From CAYQQR01 sp964420035 (GTDB lineage: Bacteria; Bacteroidota; Bacteroidia; Bacteroidales; SM23-62): 5,238 nt of DNA. Position 1 is the stretch's first letter, and each line of letters opens with the position of its first letter. The stretch is taken from assembly GCA_964420035.1 (NCBI GenBank), contig CAYQQR010000082.1, forward strand, positions 1-5,238, read 5' to 3'. This document shows positions 1 to 5,238 of the stretch, in pieces. The translations under genes were made by a program, and so were the position numbers. The notes below the pieces were generated by a model. That model searched no databases and was not told the DNA's origin. It saw only the letters and a program-made list of their open reading frames with translations.

Positions 1-576
1 CCCTTCGTAGATATGAAGAGGCATGTAACAATACCCGTGGTAATATTGATTGAAGAAACTCAGTTCCTGCTGACCATAGGTGTTGTTATTCGTATCATCA
101 CAATCAACAATGATCAGTGGTGGCTCATCCGAATAGGATTGAATAAAATTGTCAAATATCATCTCTCCAATGCGATACAGATCTTTATAGCTAACGGAGT
201 TCTCAAATCGGCTCATGGTAGGCTGGGAGGCAAGTTCAGAGCCACTTTGAGGCAATCGACCAGCACACATTTTGAAAATCATATCATTACGAAGATCATT
301 GCAATCGTTACAATCCTCATAACCTGCGGCTATCTGAAATACTCGCTGGTGAAGCATCTCTGTGATGGAGTGATCAGTGTACCGCTGATCCCTACTATCT
401 GTAATACAGCTGCTTATGCGATCTATAAGACCTATCTGGTTCTCAACTTCCCGAAGCAATAACAGGCCGCCATCGCTGCTGATCTGTTCGCCTGTAAAGG
501 AAAGTTCAACTGATTTGTCGACGATCGGAAATAGATCAATTCTTAATGGGGAATTCTCAGAATTATTTTTTAACAT
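1..576 (-). CDS. IS1380-family transposase, N-terminal part (runs off the left edge)
   Basis: DDE transposase of an insertion sequence, which would bind the element's ends and catalyse its movement. The first 192 codons read without a stop from the ATG at 576 to base 1, where the window cuts the gene; full-length relatives are roughly 420-450 residues. Recognisable IS1380 features are FTGEQISSDGGLLLLRE (residues 27-43), the RDQRYTDHS segment (62-70), the YEDCNDCNDLRND region (86-98), QPTMSRFEN (118-126), and VDCDDT (157-162) followed by YGQQELSFFNQYYHGYCYMP (167-186). The Asp cluster at 158-161 should contain the first catalytic Asp of the DDE triad; the others lie outside the window. No Shine-Dalgarno site is visible before the ATG, which is common in Bacteroidetes. 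The reading frame is intact as far as it can be seen. Family assignment is from remembered motifs. Confidence 0.9.
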   Translation of the reverse strand, partial: MLKNNSENSPLRIDLFPIVDKSVELSFTGEQISSDGGLLLLREVENQIGLIDRISSCITDSRDQRYTDHSITEMLHQRVFQIAAGYEDCNDCNDLRNDMIFKMCAGRLPQSGSELASQPTMSRFENSVSYKDLYRIGEMIFDNFIQSYSDEPPLIIVDCDDTNNNTYGQQELSFFNQYYHGYCYMPLHIYEG

Positions 577-581
577 TGTAC

Positions 582-652
582 AGAGGGGGTTTTGTTCTAC
601 ATACCCTGAATTTACTGACAATTCAGTAGTTTCAGGCAACAAATTCCCCTCT
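582..652 (-). other. Nested stem-loop in the transposase leader
   Basis: Three nested inverted pairs lie between the IS end and the transposase ATG. The outer arm AGAGGGG (582-588) pairs with CCCCTCT (646-652). A middle arm CCTGAA (605-610) pairs with TTCAGG (631-636). An inner arm TACTGA (613-618) pairs with TCAGTA (623-628) around the loop CAAT. The middle and inner arms nearly merge into one 32-nt hairpin (605-636), broken only by T611/T630 and T612/G629. The outer arm ends six bases before the transposase start codon (576). It could limit translation of transposase mRNA arising from outside the element, as known for other insertion sequences, or form a binding site for transposase. Pairing is directly visible; function is inferred. 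Confidence 0.5.
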
Positions 653-664
653 TTTTATTAGCAC

Positions 665-680
665 TTATGAATAATTCAGG
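665..680 (-). repeat. Putative terminal inverted repeat of the IS1380-type element
   Basis: On the plus strand this is TTATGAATAATTCAGG, so the minus strand reads CCTGAATTATTCATAA inward from the element's edge. It is partly self-complementary (TGAAT-A-ATTCA at 668-678). Its outermost six bases (TTCAGG, 675-680) recur at 631-636 and, inverted, at 605-610 inside the leader, which may be subterminal transposase-binding copies. The matching repeat at the other end of the element is outside the window, so this is not confirmed. Confidence 0.5.
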
Positions 681-850
681 TTAAAAAGGAAATAAGGGGT
701 ATCGATTATATAAATTTACGAATAGTAACTATATAAGTCAATAAAGATTTTTTTTTAGACTTACTCTGAAATTTCCCTATAAAGAGTATAAACTCTATGA
801 TACAGAAGAATTTTTGGCTGCTCTGATCAGTTTCAATCGTGAATAGGACT
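681..850. other. AT-rich gap between the IS end and the 3' end of the operon
   Basis: No convincing reading frame on either strand. It contains a nine-T run (748-756) inside an imperfect hairpin with arms TAAGTC (734-739) and GACTTA (758-763), a short AGAGT/ACTCT hairpin at 783-796, and a CTGATCAG palindrome at 823-830. It is the trailer of the minus-strand operon and probably the original target sequence of the insertion. Confidence 0.6.
779..798 (-). terminator. Weak candidate transcription terminator after the operon
   Basis: Reading on the minus strand, a 5-bp stem (AGAGT at 796-792, ACTCT at 787-783) with a 4-nt loop is followed by the short T-rich stretch TTAT. It lies about 55 bp after the stop codon of the last operon gene. 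The stem has few GC pairs and there is no real T tract, so it is at best a poor intrinsic terminator; the operon may end by another mechanism. Confidence 0.2.
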
Positions 851-1858
851 TTATTTCAAGATCTTCTGATAGACATCCAGATAACCTTCTATCATTTTCT
901 GTCGGCTAAACCTTAATTCAGCCCATTCCCTGCAATATTTCCGGTCAATCAAGGGTACCTGATTCACCGCTTCCACTGCCTCCTCAACGGATCCAACCAG
1001 GAAGCCGGTCTTCCCACCAAGAATGATTTCAGGCATAGCACCCCTGTGAAAAGCAATAACGGGTGTTCCGCAAAACATGGCCTCGACCACACTGAGACCG
1101 AAAGGTTCTTCAAAACCGATGGGATGTAAAAGGGCGGATGCACCCCCCAGTAGCCTGTTCCTTTCATCAGGCCCTGCATTTCCAGAATAAACGATATCCT
1201 CGTTATTGATAAATGGCTGCACCTTCAGATCAAAGTAGTCCTGATCCTGAATCAGCCCTGAAATAATGAGTTTCTTTTTGGATTGTTTTGCAATTTGTAT
1301 GGACTCATAGGTGCCTTTCTCGGGATGAATACGGCCGAAAAAAAGCAGATAGTCATCAGCCTTGGAACTGAACAATAATTCTTCGGCATTCACACCATTG
1401 TAAACGGTTGCAATATAGACAAGTTCCGGATTGCGGTCTGAATTGCTGATGGATACATAGTTACTCGTGCTGTTGTATTTTTTATAGACCGGGAGAATCT
1501 TTAGGGAAGAAAAACCATGAATGGTGGTTACCATGGGTGTATTAATCAACCTTGAATAACTTAGCGGAAGAAAATCAAAATGATTATGTATTAAATCGAA
1601 CTCATCAGCATGTTCCATCAAATGGCTGATATGAAGACATTCCGCCACTTTTGGATCGACATCTGCATATTCGGCATATGGTAGCTCGCAAACTGAGGCC
1701 AGTTTGCCTTTTGTAAAGGAATCCGCTGTGGCAAATAGTGTAACATCAATGCCTGATTCAACCATTCCTTCTGCAATATTGGATGCCACCTGTTCCCAGG
1801 GGCCATATTTCCGGGGTGGTGTTCGCCAGGCAACAGGGGAGAGAATGGCTATTTTCAT
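851..1858 (-). CDS. GT4-family glycosyltransferase (GT-B fold)
   Basis: Retaining nucleotide-sugar glycosyltransferase of 335 residues, likely cytoplasmic: no signal peptide or membrane helix. The N-terminal acceptor half has MKIAILSPVAW (1-11), YGPWEQVASNI (18-28, a variant of the usual YGG-E-V loop), and NHFDFLPLSY (92-101) followed by TTIHGFSS (111-118). The donor-binding half has VYNGVN (152-157), LLFFGRIHPEKG (171-182) with R176 and K181 placed to hold the nucleotide diphosphate, and an intact EX7E motif in EEPFGLSVVEA (E251 and E259) followed by GTPVIAF. It is somewhat shorter than many GT4 enzymes but complete. It is the last gene of the operon, 23 bp after the GH130 gene; an AGGAA lies near that gene's stop but is too far from this ATG to serve clearly as a ribosome-binding site. 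Donor and acceptor cannot be read from sequence; linkage to GH130 suggests a mannose-type substrate (inference). Confidence 0.9.
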   Translation of the reverse strand: MKIAILSPVAWRTPPRKYGPWEQVASNIAEGMVESGIDVTLFATADSFTKGKLASVCELPYAEYADVDPKVAECLHISHLMEHADEFDLIHNHFDFLPLSYSRLINTPMVTTIHGFSSLKILPVYKKYNSTSNYVSISNSDRNPELVYIATVYNGVNAEELLFSSKADDYLLFFGRIHPEKGTYESIQIAKQSKKKLIISGLIQDQDYFDLKVQPFINNEDIVYSGNAGPDERNRLLGGASALLHPIGFEEPFGLSVVEAMFCGTPVIAFHRGAMPEIILGGKTGFLVGSVEEAVEAVNQVPLIDRKYCREWAELRFSRQKMIEGYLDVYQKILK

Positions 1859-1881
1859 GAATTTGGTCTGTCAGTGTTCCT

Positions 1882-2808
1882 TTACATCGGTTTTCTGGGG
1901 TTGTTTAAACAATGGTCAACAAGTGCTTCCAGATTTGCTGTTCCCATGCACATCACTTTGTCAGCCCCACCCCAGTAAATTTTAACACTACCATTGTCCT
2001 CAGGAACGGCACCACAGGTAAAAACCACGTTGTGGACATAACCTGTCATCTCATACACTTCTTCGGGTTGTAAGATCCATTCATCGCCTACTGCTATAAT
2101 TGCGGAAGGGTCTTCCAGATCGTGCAACGCTACCCCTAATCTGTAAACACTTCCATCCATGGTGGAAAACACTCCGTGATAAATGCTTAACCAGCCCCGG
2201 GATGTTTTGATGGGAGGTGCCCCGGGACCTATTTTCATCTCATCCCAATGGTATTGCAACGGTTTCATAATCAGCTTAGAATCACCCCAGAATCTTAGAT
2301 CGGGAGAATAGGATATCCAGATGGACCAGGGAGATATTTCACTATGCGGCCGGTCGAGTCGGGCATACAAACCTTTGAATTTTTCGGGGAAGATGACAAC
2401 ATTCCGATAATCGGATTCGGTAATTAAAGAAATCCTCTCAACAGATTTGAAATCTTCTGTTTTGGCCAGCCCAATTCGCACACCATGCCTGGAATATGCA
2501 CTGTACGTAATGAGAAATTCGCCATCCATGAAAGTTATCCTGGGATCTTCAACTCCATAGTCTTCATATTCTTTAAAAATCCCTTCCTCCGAGGGAGTCA
2601 TAAAGGGTGTCTTCCTCACTCTGAAGCTGATTCCATCCTCGCTCTCTGCTATCCCAAGTATACTTCTTCCGTTCAGTTTGTGAGCCCGAAATATCATCAT
2701 ATACTTTCCCCTGTGCTTCACAACAGCAGCATTATGCACTGTTGATACCTCATAGGGCACGTCATCCCTGGTAAGGACAGGATTGTACTGATATCTGTTT
2801 ACCAACAT
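1882..2808 (-). CDS. GH130-family beta-mannoside phosphorylase/hydrolase-like protein
   Basis: Five-bladed beta-propeller enzyme of the GH130 type. Known members cleave beta-mannosides by phosphorolysis (giving alpha-mannose-1-phosphate) or hydrolysis. Numbering from the ATG at 2808 (308 residues), motifs are NPVL (9-12), TVHNAAV (23-29), GVEDPR (85-90, with D88 the expected catalytic acid), NVVIFPEKFKGLYARLDRPH (136-155), KIGPGAPPI (192-200), YHG (210-212), and NVVFTCG (260-266) followed by IYWGGAD (277-283). Basic residues R152, H155, K192 and H211 are candidates for phosphate contacts, favouring a phosphorylase, but this cannot be settled by eye. No signal peptide, so cytoplasmic. An in-frame TTG at 2817 would add three residues; I prefer the ATG because TTG starts are rare. 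It starts 21 bp (ATG) or 12 bp (TTG) after the upstream gene, so co-transcription is very likely. Some database entries of this family carry the misleading name 'pesticidal protein Cry7Aa'. Confidence 0.9.
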   Translation of the reverse strand: MLVNRYQYNPVLTRDDVPYEVSTVHNAAVVKHRGKYMMIFRAHKLNGRSILGIAESEDGISFRVRKTPFMTPSEEGIFKEYEDYGVEDPRITFMDGEFLITYSAYSRHGVRIGLAKTEDFKSVERISLITESDYRNVVIFPEKFKGLYARLDRPHSEISPWSIWISYSPDLRFWGDSKLIMKPLQYHWDEMKIGPGAPPIKTSRGWLSIYHGVFSTMDGSVYRLGVALHDLEDPSAIIAVGDEWILQPEEVYEMTGYVHNVVFTCGAVPEDNGSVKIYWGGADKVMCMGTANLEALVDHCLNNPRKPM

Positions 2809-2829
2809 CGCTGTCAAATTTCTGCTTCT

Positions 2830-5064
2830 TCAGTCTGCTATGTGATATTCTTCAAAAGCCTGCAATACGGTCAGATAAGATATTAAATATGCCAGTGAAC
2901 TTTCAGCACCCTGATTGCGGTTCACACCGTAACTTTCAAATCCATCGCAGCATCCCTTGGTCTCGAAGTCGTACAGGTTCATTCTCAGGTCATTTTCACC
3001 CATGAACCATAAAAATGAGGTATATAGTTTATTCAGGTAATCCTTATCCCCCGTTAAATGAAAGGCCTTGTGGTACATCAGAACCATTGCCATGGCATCG
3101 ATGGGCTGTTGGGCAAAAACAGAACGCTGCCCATCTTTTTTATACCATTTCTCGTTTCCAATGATGGAAAGGTAATTATTCTTCAGTGTATGTTTGGTCA
3201 GAAAGTTCATCGTCTTGATCGCCGTTTCTGTAATGTCCTCATCATTAAGGATTTCAGCAGAATGTAACAGGGCCAACGGTAAGATGCCATTGTCATAGGC
3301 AAGCAAGGATTCAAACCATTGCCATTCAGGTGTTTGGTTTTCCTGATAATGCCTTACCAGAACATGTGCCAGGTTCCTTAACCTTTCGGTCATGGATTCA
3401 TCTGACGGATTGCTTTTAAGGTAAGAGCTTATGCCGATCATTGTATTGGCTATGCCCCTAATGGATCTTAGTTTTTCGAAATTGGGTGAGGCATTAAAAA
3501 AAATCAGATTACCGGTCTGGTAATACGCATCATTAGGTGCATTGCCCATTAAGTAACCCAGAGCCCATATGGTCCTTCCAAAAGAATCCTCGGAGCCAAC
3601 CTCATCCAGGAACTCTCTGCTGAAACTCAGGAAATTCCTGAAGGTGCCGTCAGCATTTTGCATATAATGAATATAACTTAAATAGATAGGTGACAGTTCA
3701 AGGGCCTGAATATCTTTCATTTGCCGGTATGCCATGAGTGCCATGAGCAATGCCCTGGCGTTGTCATCCAGGCAGTAGCCCTCTTTCAGATTCGGAATTC
3801 CATATTTAGCATGTTGTATAATACCTGTATCATCTGTCAATCGTTTAATATGCGTCAGTTTAAATGGTGGCATACTGAGGGGATCCAGTATAGTATGCTC
3901 TTTTGCAATGACTTTCTTCCTGCCTTTCAGTATATTTTCAAAGAGTTTTGAATACTTTTCACCTGTTTTCGGCCATGTAGTATTTCGACCATATTCAGTG
4001 GCATTCTTTCTCAATTCCTGGAGACTCTCAGGCTTGTCCAGAAGCTCAGTCAAAATGGAAGCCAGGGAGTTGTGATCATGAAAGTCAAAGAGCCTTCCCC
4101 TTCCATCTGCCAGTATTTCGGAAGCATGCCAATAGGGTGTTGAAATAACGGCCAATCCAACCCCCAATGCATATGAAAGTGTTCCACTGGTGATCTGGGC
4201 TTCATTCAAATAAGGTGTGATATAAATGTCTGATGCACATAAATATTTGAACAAATCATGTTCATTGATAAATTCATTTAGAAAAATGACATGCTCTTCA
4301 AGATGAAGCGTTTGAACCAGACGCATGAGGAAAACCCGATATTCTTCTCCTGAATGACGCAACACGCTGGGGTGGGTTTTACCCAGGATGATATATAAAA
4401 CATCCGGGTGCTTTTTAACAACATCAGGCAGTGCTCTGATTACCGTTTCAATTCCTTTATTGCGACTGATAAATCCGAATGTAAGGATCACTTTCCTGTT
4501 TTCGAGCTTATACTCCAGTTTCGATTCTTTCTGTCCAAAATGTATGTCTGGCACGCCATGTTCAATAAAAGCAATCTTACTATTATCAACATCGTATATG
4601 TTCACCAGGAATTCAATGGCTTTATGGCTCATTACCACTAATGTGTGGGCCATATTACATATTTCCTTCAAAACAGCCTTTTCGATGTAGGATGGGTTCT
4701 TAAGGATGGTATGCAACGTAACAACGAGAGGAATTTTCAAACGATGTAGCAGGGGAAGAATATGTACCCCACTTTGCCCGCCAAAAATTCCAAATTCGTG
4801 TTCAAGTACACAAAGATCTGCACCACTTAGATTTATGAATTCTGCAGCTTTCAAATAATCTCCCTGATGTTCCTGCCTGATGGTCATTTTCACTTCTTCA
4901 GGGTATTCATACGTGAGGCCGATGTCGTTCAGGGCTATCACAAAACCTTCCCGGCTTTTGGCATTGGCAATATCGTGGTTCAGCAAAGAGTGGAACAGTT
5001 TGTTCGTAAAGATTCCGATGCCGCATTCCCGGGGTGGATAGGTGCCAACAAATGCCAGTTTCAT
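2830..5064 (-). CDS. Two-domain protein: GT4 glycosyltransferase fused to an alpha/alpha-toroid (six-hairpin-like) domain
   Basis: First gene of the operon, 744 residues, about twice a normal GT4 enzyme. Residues 1 to about 380 are a GT-B glycosyltransferase: GTYPPRECGIGIF (7-19), EHEFGIFGGQSG (88-99), VVTLHT (114-119), EHGVPD (168-173), LTFGFISRNKG (194-204, with R201 and K204 as likely phosphate ligands), and TSGTLSYALG (292-301) leading into STPYWHASEILADGRG (308-323). The second Glu of the usual EX7E motif is replaced by Ser (S297). After a linker (381-400), residues 400-744 are helix-rich and look like an alpha/alpha toroid, with GYCLDDNARALL (429-440), SEDSFGRTIWALGYL (491-505), WFESLLAYDNGILPLALL (583-600), QQPIDAMAMV (652-661) and DGFESYGVNRNQGAESSLAY (707-726). 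Its acidic residues could be catalytic, but I cannot name a reaction. No signal peptide. The start ATG follows an A-rich stretch (AAAAAAG). Substrates are unknown; neighbours suggest a mannose-containing glycan. Confidence 0.9.
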   Translation of the reverse strand: MKLAFVGTYPPRECGIGIFTNKLFHSLLNHDIANAKSREGFVIALNDIGLTYEYPEEVKMTIRQEHQGDYLKAAEFINLSGADLCVLEHEFGIFGGQSGVHILPLLHRLKIPLVVTLHTILKNPSYIEKAVLKEICNMAHTLVVMSHKAIEFLVNIYDVDNSKIAFIEHGVPDIHFGQKESKLEYKLENRKVILTFGFISRNKGIETVIRALPDVVKKHPDVLYIILGKTHPSVLRHSGEEYRVFLMRLVQTLHLEEHVIFLNEFINEHDLFKYLCASDIYITPYLNEAQITSGTLSYALGVGLAVISTPYWHASEILADGRGRLFDFHDHNSLASILTELLDKPESLQELRKNATEYGRNTTWPKTGEKYSKLFENILKGRKKVIAKEHTILDPLSMPPFKLTHIKRLTDDTGIIQHAKYGIPNLKEGYCLDDNARALLMALMAYRQMKDIQALELSPIYLSYIHYMQNADGTFRNFLSFSREFLDEVGSEDSFGRTIWALGYLMGNAPNDAYYQTGNLIFFNASPNFEKLRSIRGIANTMIGISSYLKSNPSDESMTERLRNLAHVLVRHYQENQTPEWQWFESLLAYDNGILPLALLHSAEILNDEDITETAIKTMNFLTKHTLKNNYLSIIGNEKWYKKDGQRSVFAQQPIDAMAMVLMYHKAFHLTGDKDYLNKLYTSFLWFMGENDLRMNLYDFETKGCCDGFESYGVNRNQGAESSLAYLISYLTVLQAFEEYHIAD

Positions 5065-5077
5065 TCTTTTTTCAATA

Positions 5078-5091
5078 TTGATCTATGTCAA
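5078..5091. promoter_or_regulatory. FNR/CRP-like palindrome upstream of the operon
   Basis: TTGATCTATGTCAA is a 5-4-5 inverted repeat that differs at one arm position from the FNR-type consensus TTGAT-N4-ATCAA. Its near edge is 13 bp before the ATG of the first operon gene. Bacteroidetes carry many CRP/FNR-superfamily regulators that bind such sites, so oxygen-, redox- or nucleotide-responsive control is possible. The closeness to the start codon would suit repression or a short leader. A match this short can arise by chance in AT-rich DNA. Confidence 0.35.
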
Positions 5092-5194
5092 TAGTAAAGG
5101 TATAAAATTGTAATGATACTGGACCTGAATCAGCAGGACGATCGATCCCGTGCTCTTTGAAGGCAGTACATGGTTATTAACTAATACAGACTTC

Positions 5195-5215
5195 TTAAAA
5201 ACCGGTAATTTTTAA
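5195..5215. repeat. AT-rich inverted repeat in the operon leader
   Basis: Perfect 7-bp arms TTAAAAA and TTTTTAA flank a 7-nt loop CCGGTAA. The stem is all A-T, so it is a weak RNA hairpin; it could be the end of a transcription unit lying to the right or simply an operator-like symmetry. Only the symmetry is directly supported. Confidence 0.3.
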
Positions 5216-5238
5216 AGGTAATAATTATACATTTTGGT

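Larger units (their letters stand above)
1..680 (-). mobile_element. IS1380-family insertion sequence, transposase-proximal end
   Basis: The partial transposase, about 104 bp of leader and a putative terminal repeat together make one end of an insertion sequence whose other end is left of the window. The outer boundary is placed at 680 because the minus strand there starts CCTGAATTATTCATAA (680-665). That is the position and kind of sequence expected for the end of Bacteroidetes IS1380 relatives, which start with CC. IS1380 elements usually make 4-bp target duplications; the adjacent bases 681-684 are TTAA and could be one copy, but the other flank is not visible. The boundary is an inference, while the presence of the element is firm. 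Confidence 0.7.
5065..5238 (-). promoter_or_regulatory. Leader/promoter region of the glycosyltransferase operon
   Basis: The 174 bp upstream of the first gene hold no plausible coding sequence and must contain the operon promoter unless it lies further right. On the minus strand TACCTTTA occurs at 5102-5095 and again at 5220-5213; it is one base from the Bacteroidetes -7 element TAnnTTTG, but I find no matching TTTG -33 element at suitable distance. An AT-rich hairpin (TTAAAAA 5195-5201, TTTTTAA 5209-5215, loop CCGGTAA) and a GATCGATC palindrome (5140-5147) are also present. No clear Shine-Dalgarno site precedes the ATG, only an A-rich tract. Confidence 0.45.

Noticed and set aside
13..462. 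149-codon plus-strand open frame
   Set aside because: It is antisense to the IS1380 transposase, whose minus-strand translation carries clear family motifs; the plus-strand product resembles nothing recognisable.
416..661. 81-codon plus-strand open frame
   Set aside because: It overlaps the transposase start, the leader hairpin and most of the IS end on the opposite strand; low-complexity product with no motif.
734..763. Hairpin with TAAGTC/GACTTA arms around a T9 run, considered as an intrinsic terminator
   Set aside because: The T run is in the stem/loop rather than after it, and on the operon strand it becomes an A run; it does not have terminator layout in either direction.
1704..1985. 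93-codon plus-strand open frame across the GH130/GT4 junction
   Set aside because: Antisense to two well-supported genes and spanning their junction; no recognisable domain.
4388..4690. 100-codon plus-strand open frame opposite the fused glycosyltransferase
   Set aside because: Lies wholly antisense to the GT4 domain with conserved motifs on the minus strand; its hydrophobic character is a by-product of the complementary codons.
5078..5091. TTGAC on the minus strand considered as a sigma70 -35 box
   Set aside because: Only about 25 bp separate it from the start codon and no -10 box with proper spacing fits; Bacteroidetes primary promoters also do not use this consensus.
1..5238. CRISPR arrays, tRNA or rRNA genes, riboswitches
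   Set aside because: No regularly spaced direct repeats, no cloverleaf-like segment and no conserved rRNA or riboswitch motif were seen in the intergenic sequence.

Overview
The window reads as a piece of a Bacteroidota (Bacteroidetes-type) chromosome. The grounds are the IS1380-type transposase, A-rich leaders without clear Shine-Dalgarno sites, moderate-to-low GC, and a GT4/GH130/GT4 gene set of a kind I associate with that phylum. The phylum call is an inference from family resemblance, not a search result. Everything coding that I can support lies on the minus strand, so genes read from right to left.

Positions 1-680 are one end of an IS1380-family insertion sequence. It carries the first 192 codons of its transposase (start at 576, running off the left edge). 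A probable terminal inverted repeat ends near 680, and a strong nested stem-loop lies between the repeat and the start codon. Positions 681-850 hold an AT-rich gap with weak hairpins and no gene.

Positions 851-5064 form a tight three-gene operon with gaps of 12-21 and 23 bp. In transcription order it contains: a 744-residue two-domain protein (GT4 glycosyltransferase fused to an alpha/alpha-toroid, six-hairpin-like domain); a GH130-family beta-mannoside phosphorylase/hydrolase-like enzyme of 308 residues; and a second, single-domain GT4 glycosyltransferase of 335 residues. None has a visible signal peptide or membrane segment, and no SusC/SusD-type transport genes lie alongside. The set therefore looks like a cytoplasmic system that builds and trims or recycles a glycan or glycoside, plausibly mannose-based, rather than a polysaccharide-import locus.

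Positions 5065-5238 are the leader of the operon. It has a near-consensus FNR/CRP-type palindrome just upstream of the first start codon, a repeated TAAAGGTA motif and an AT-rich hairpin.

The most interesting idea is that the operon encodes an intracellular mannan/mannoside cycle, conceptually similar to GH130-related mannogen metabolism in Leishmania. This rests on family and context only.
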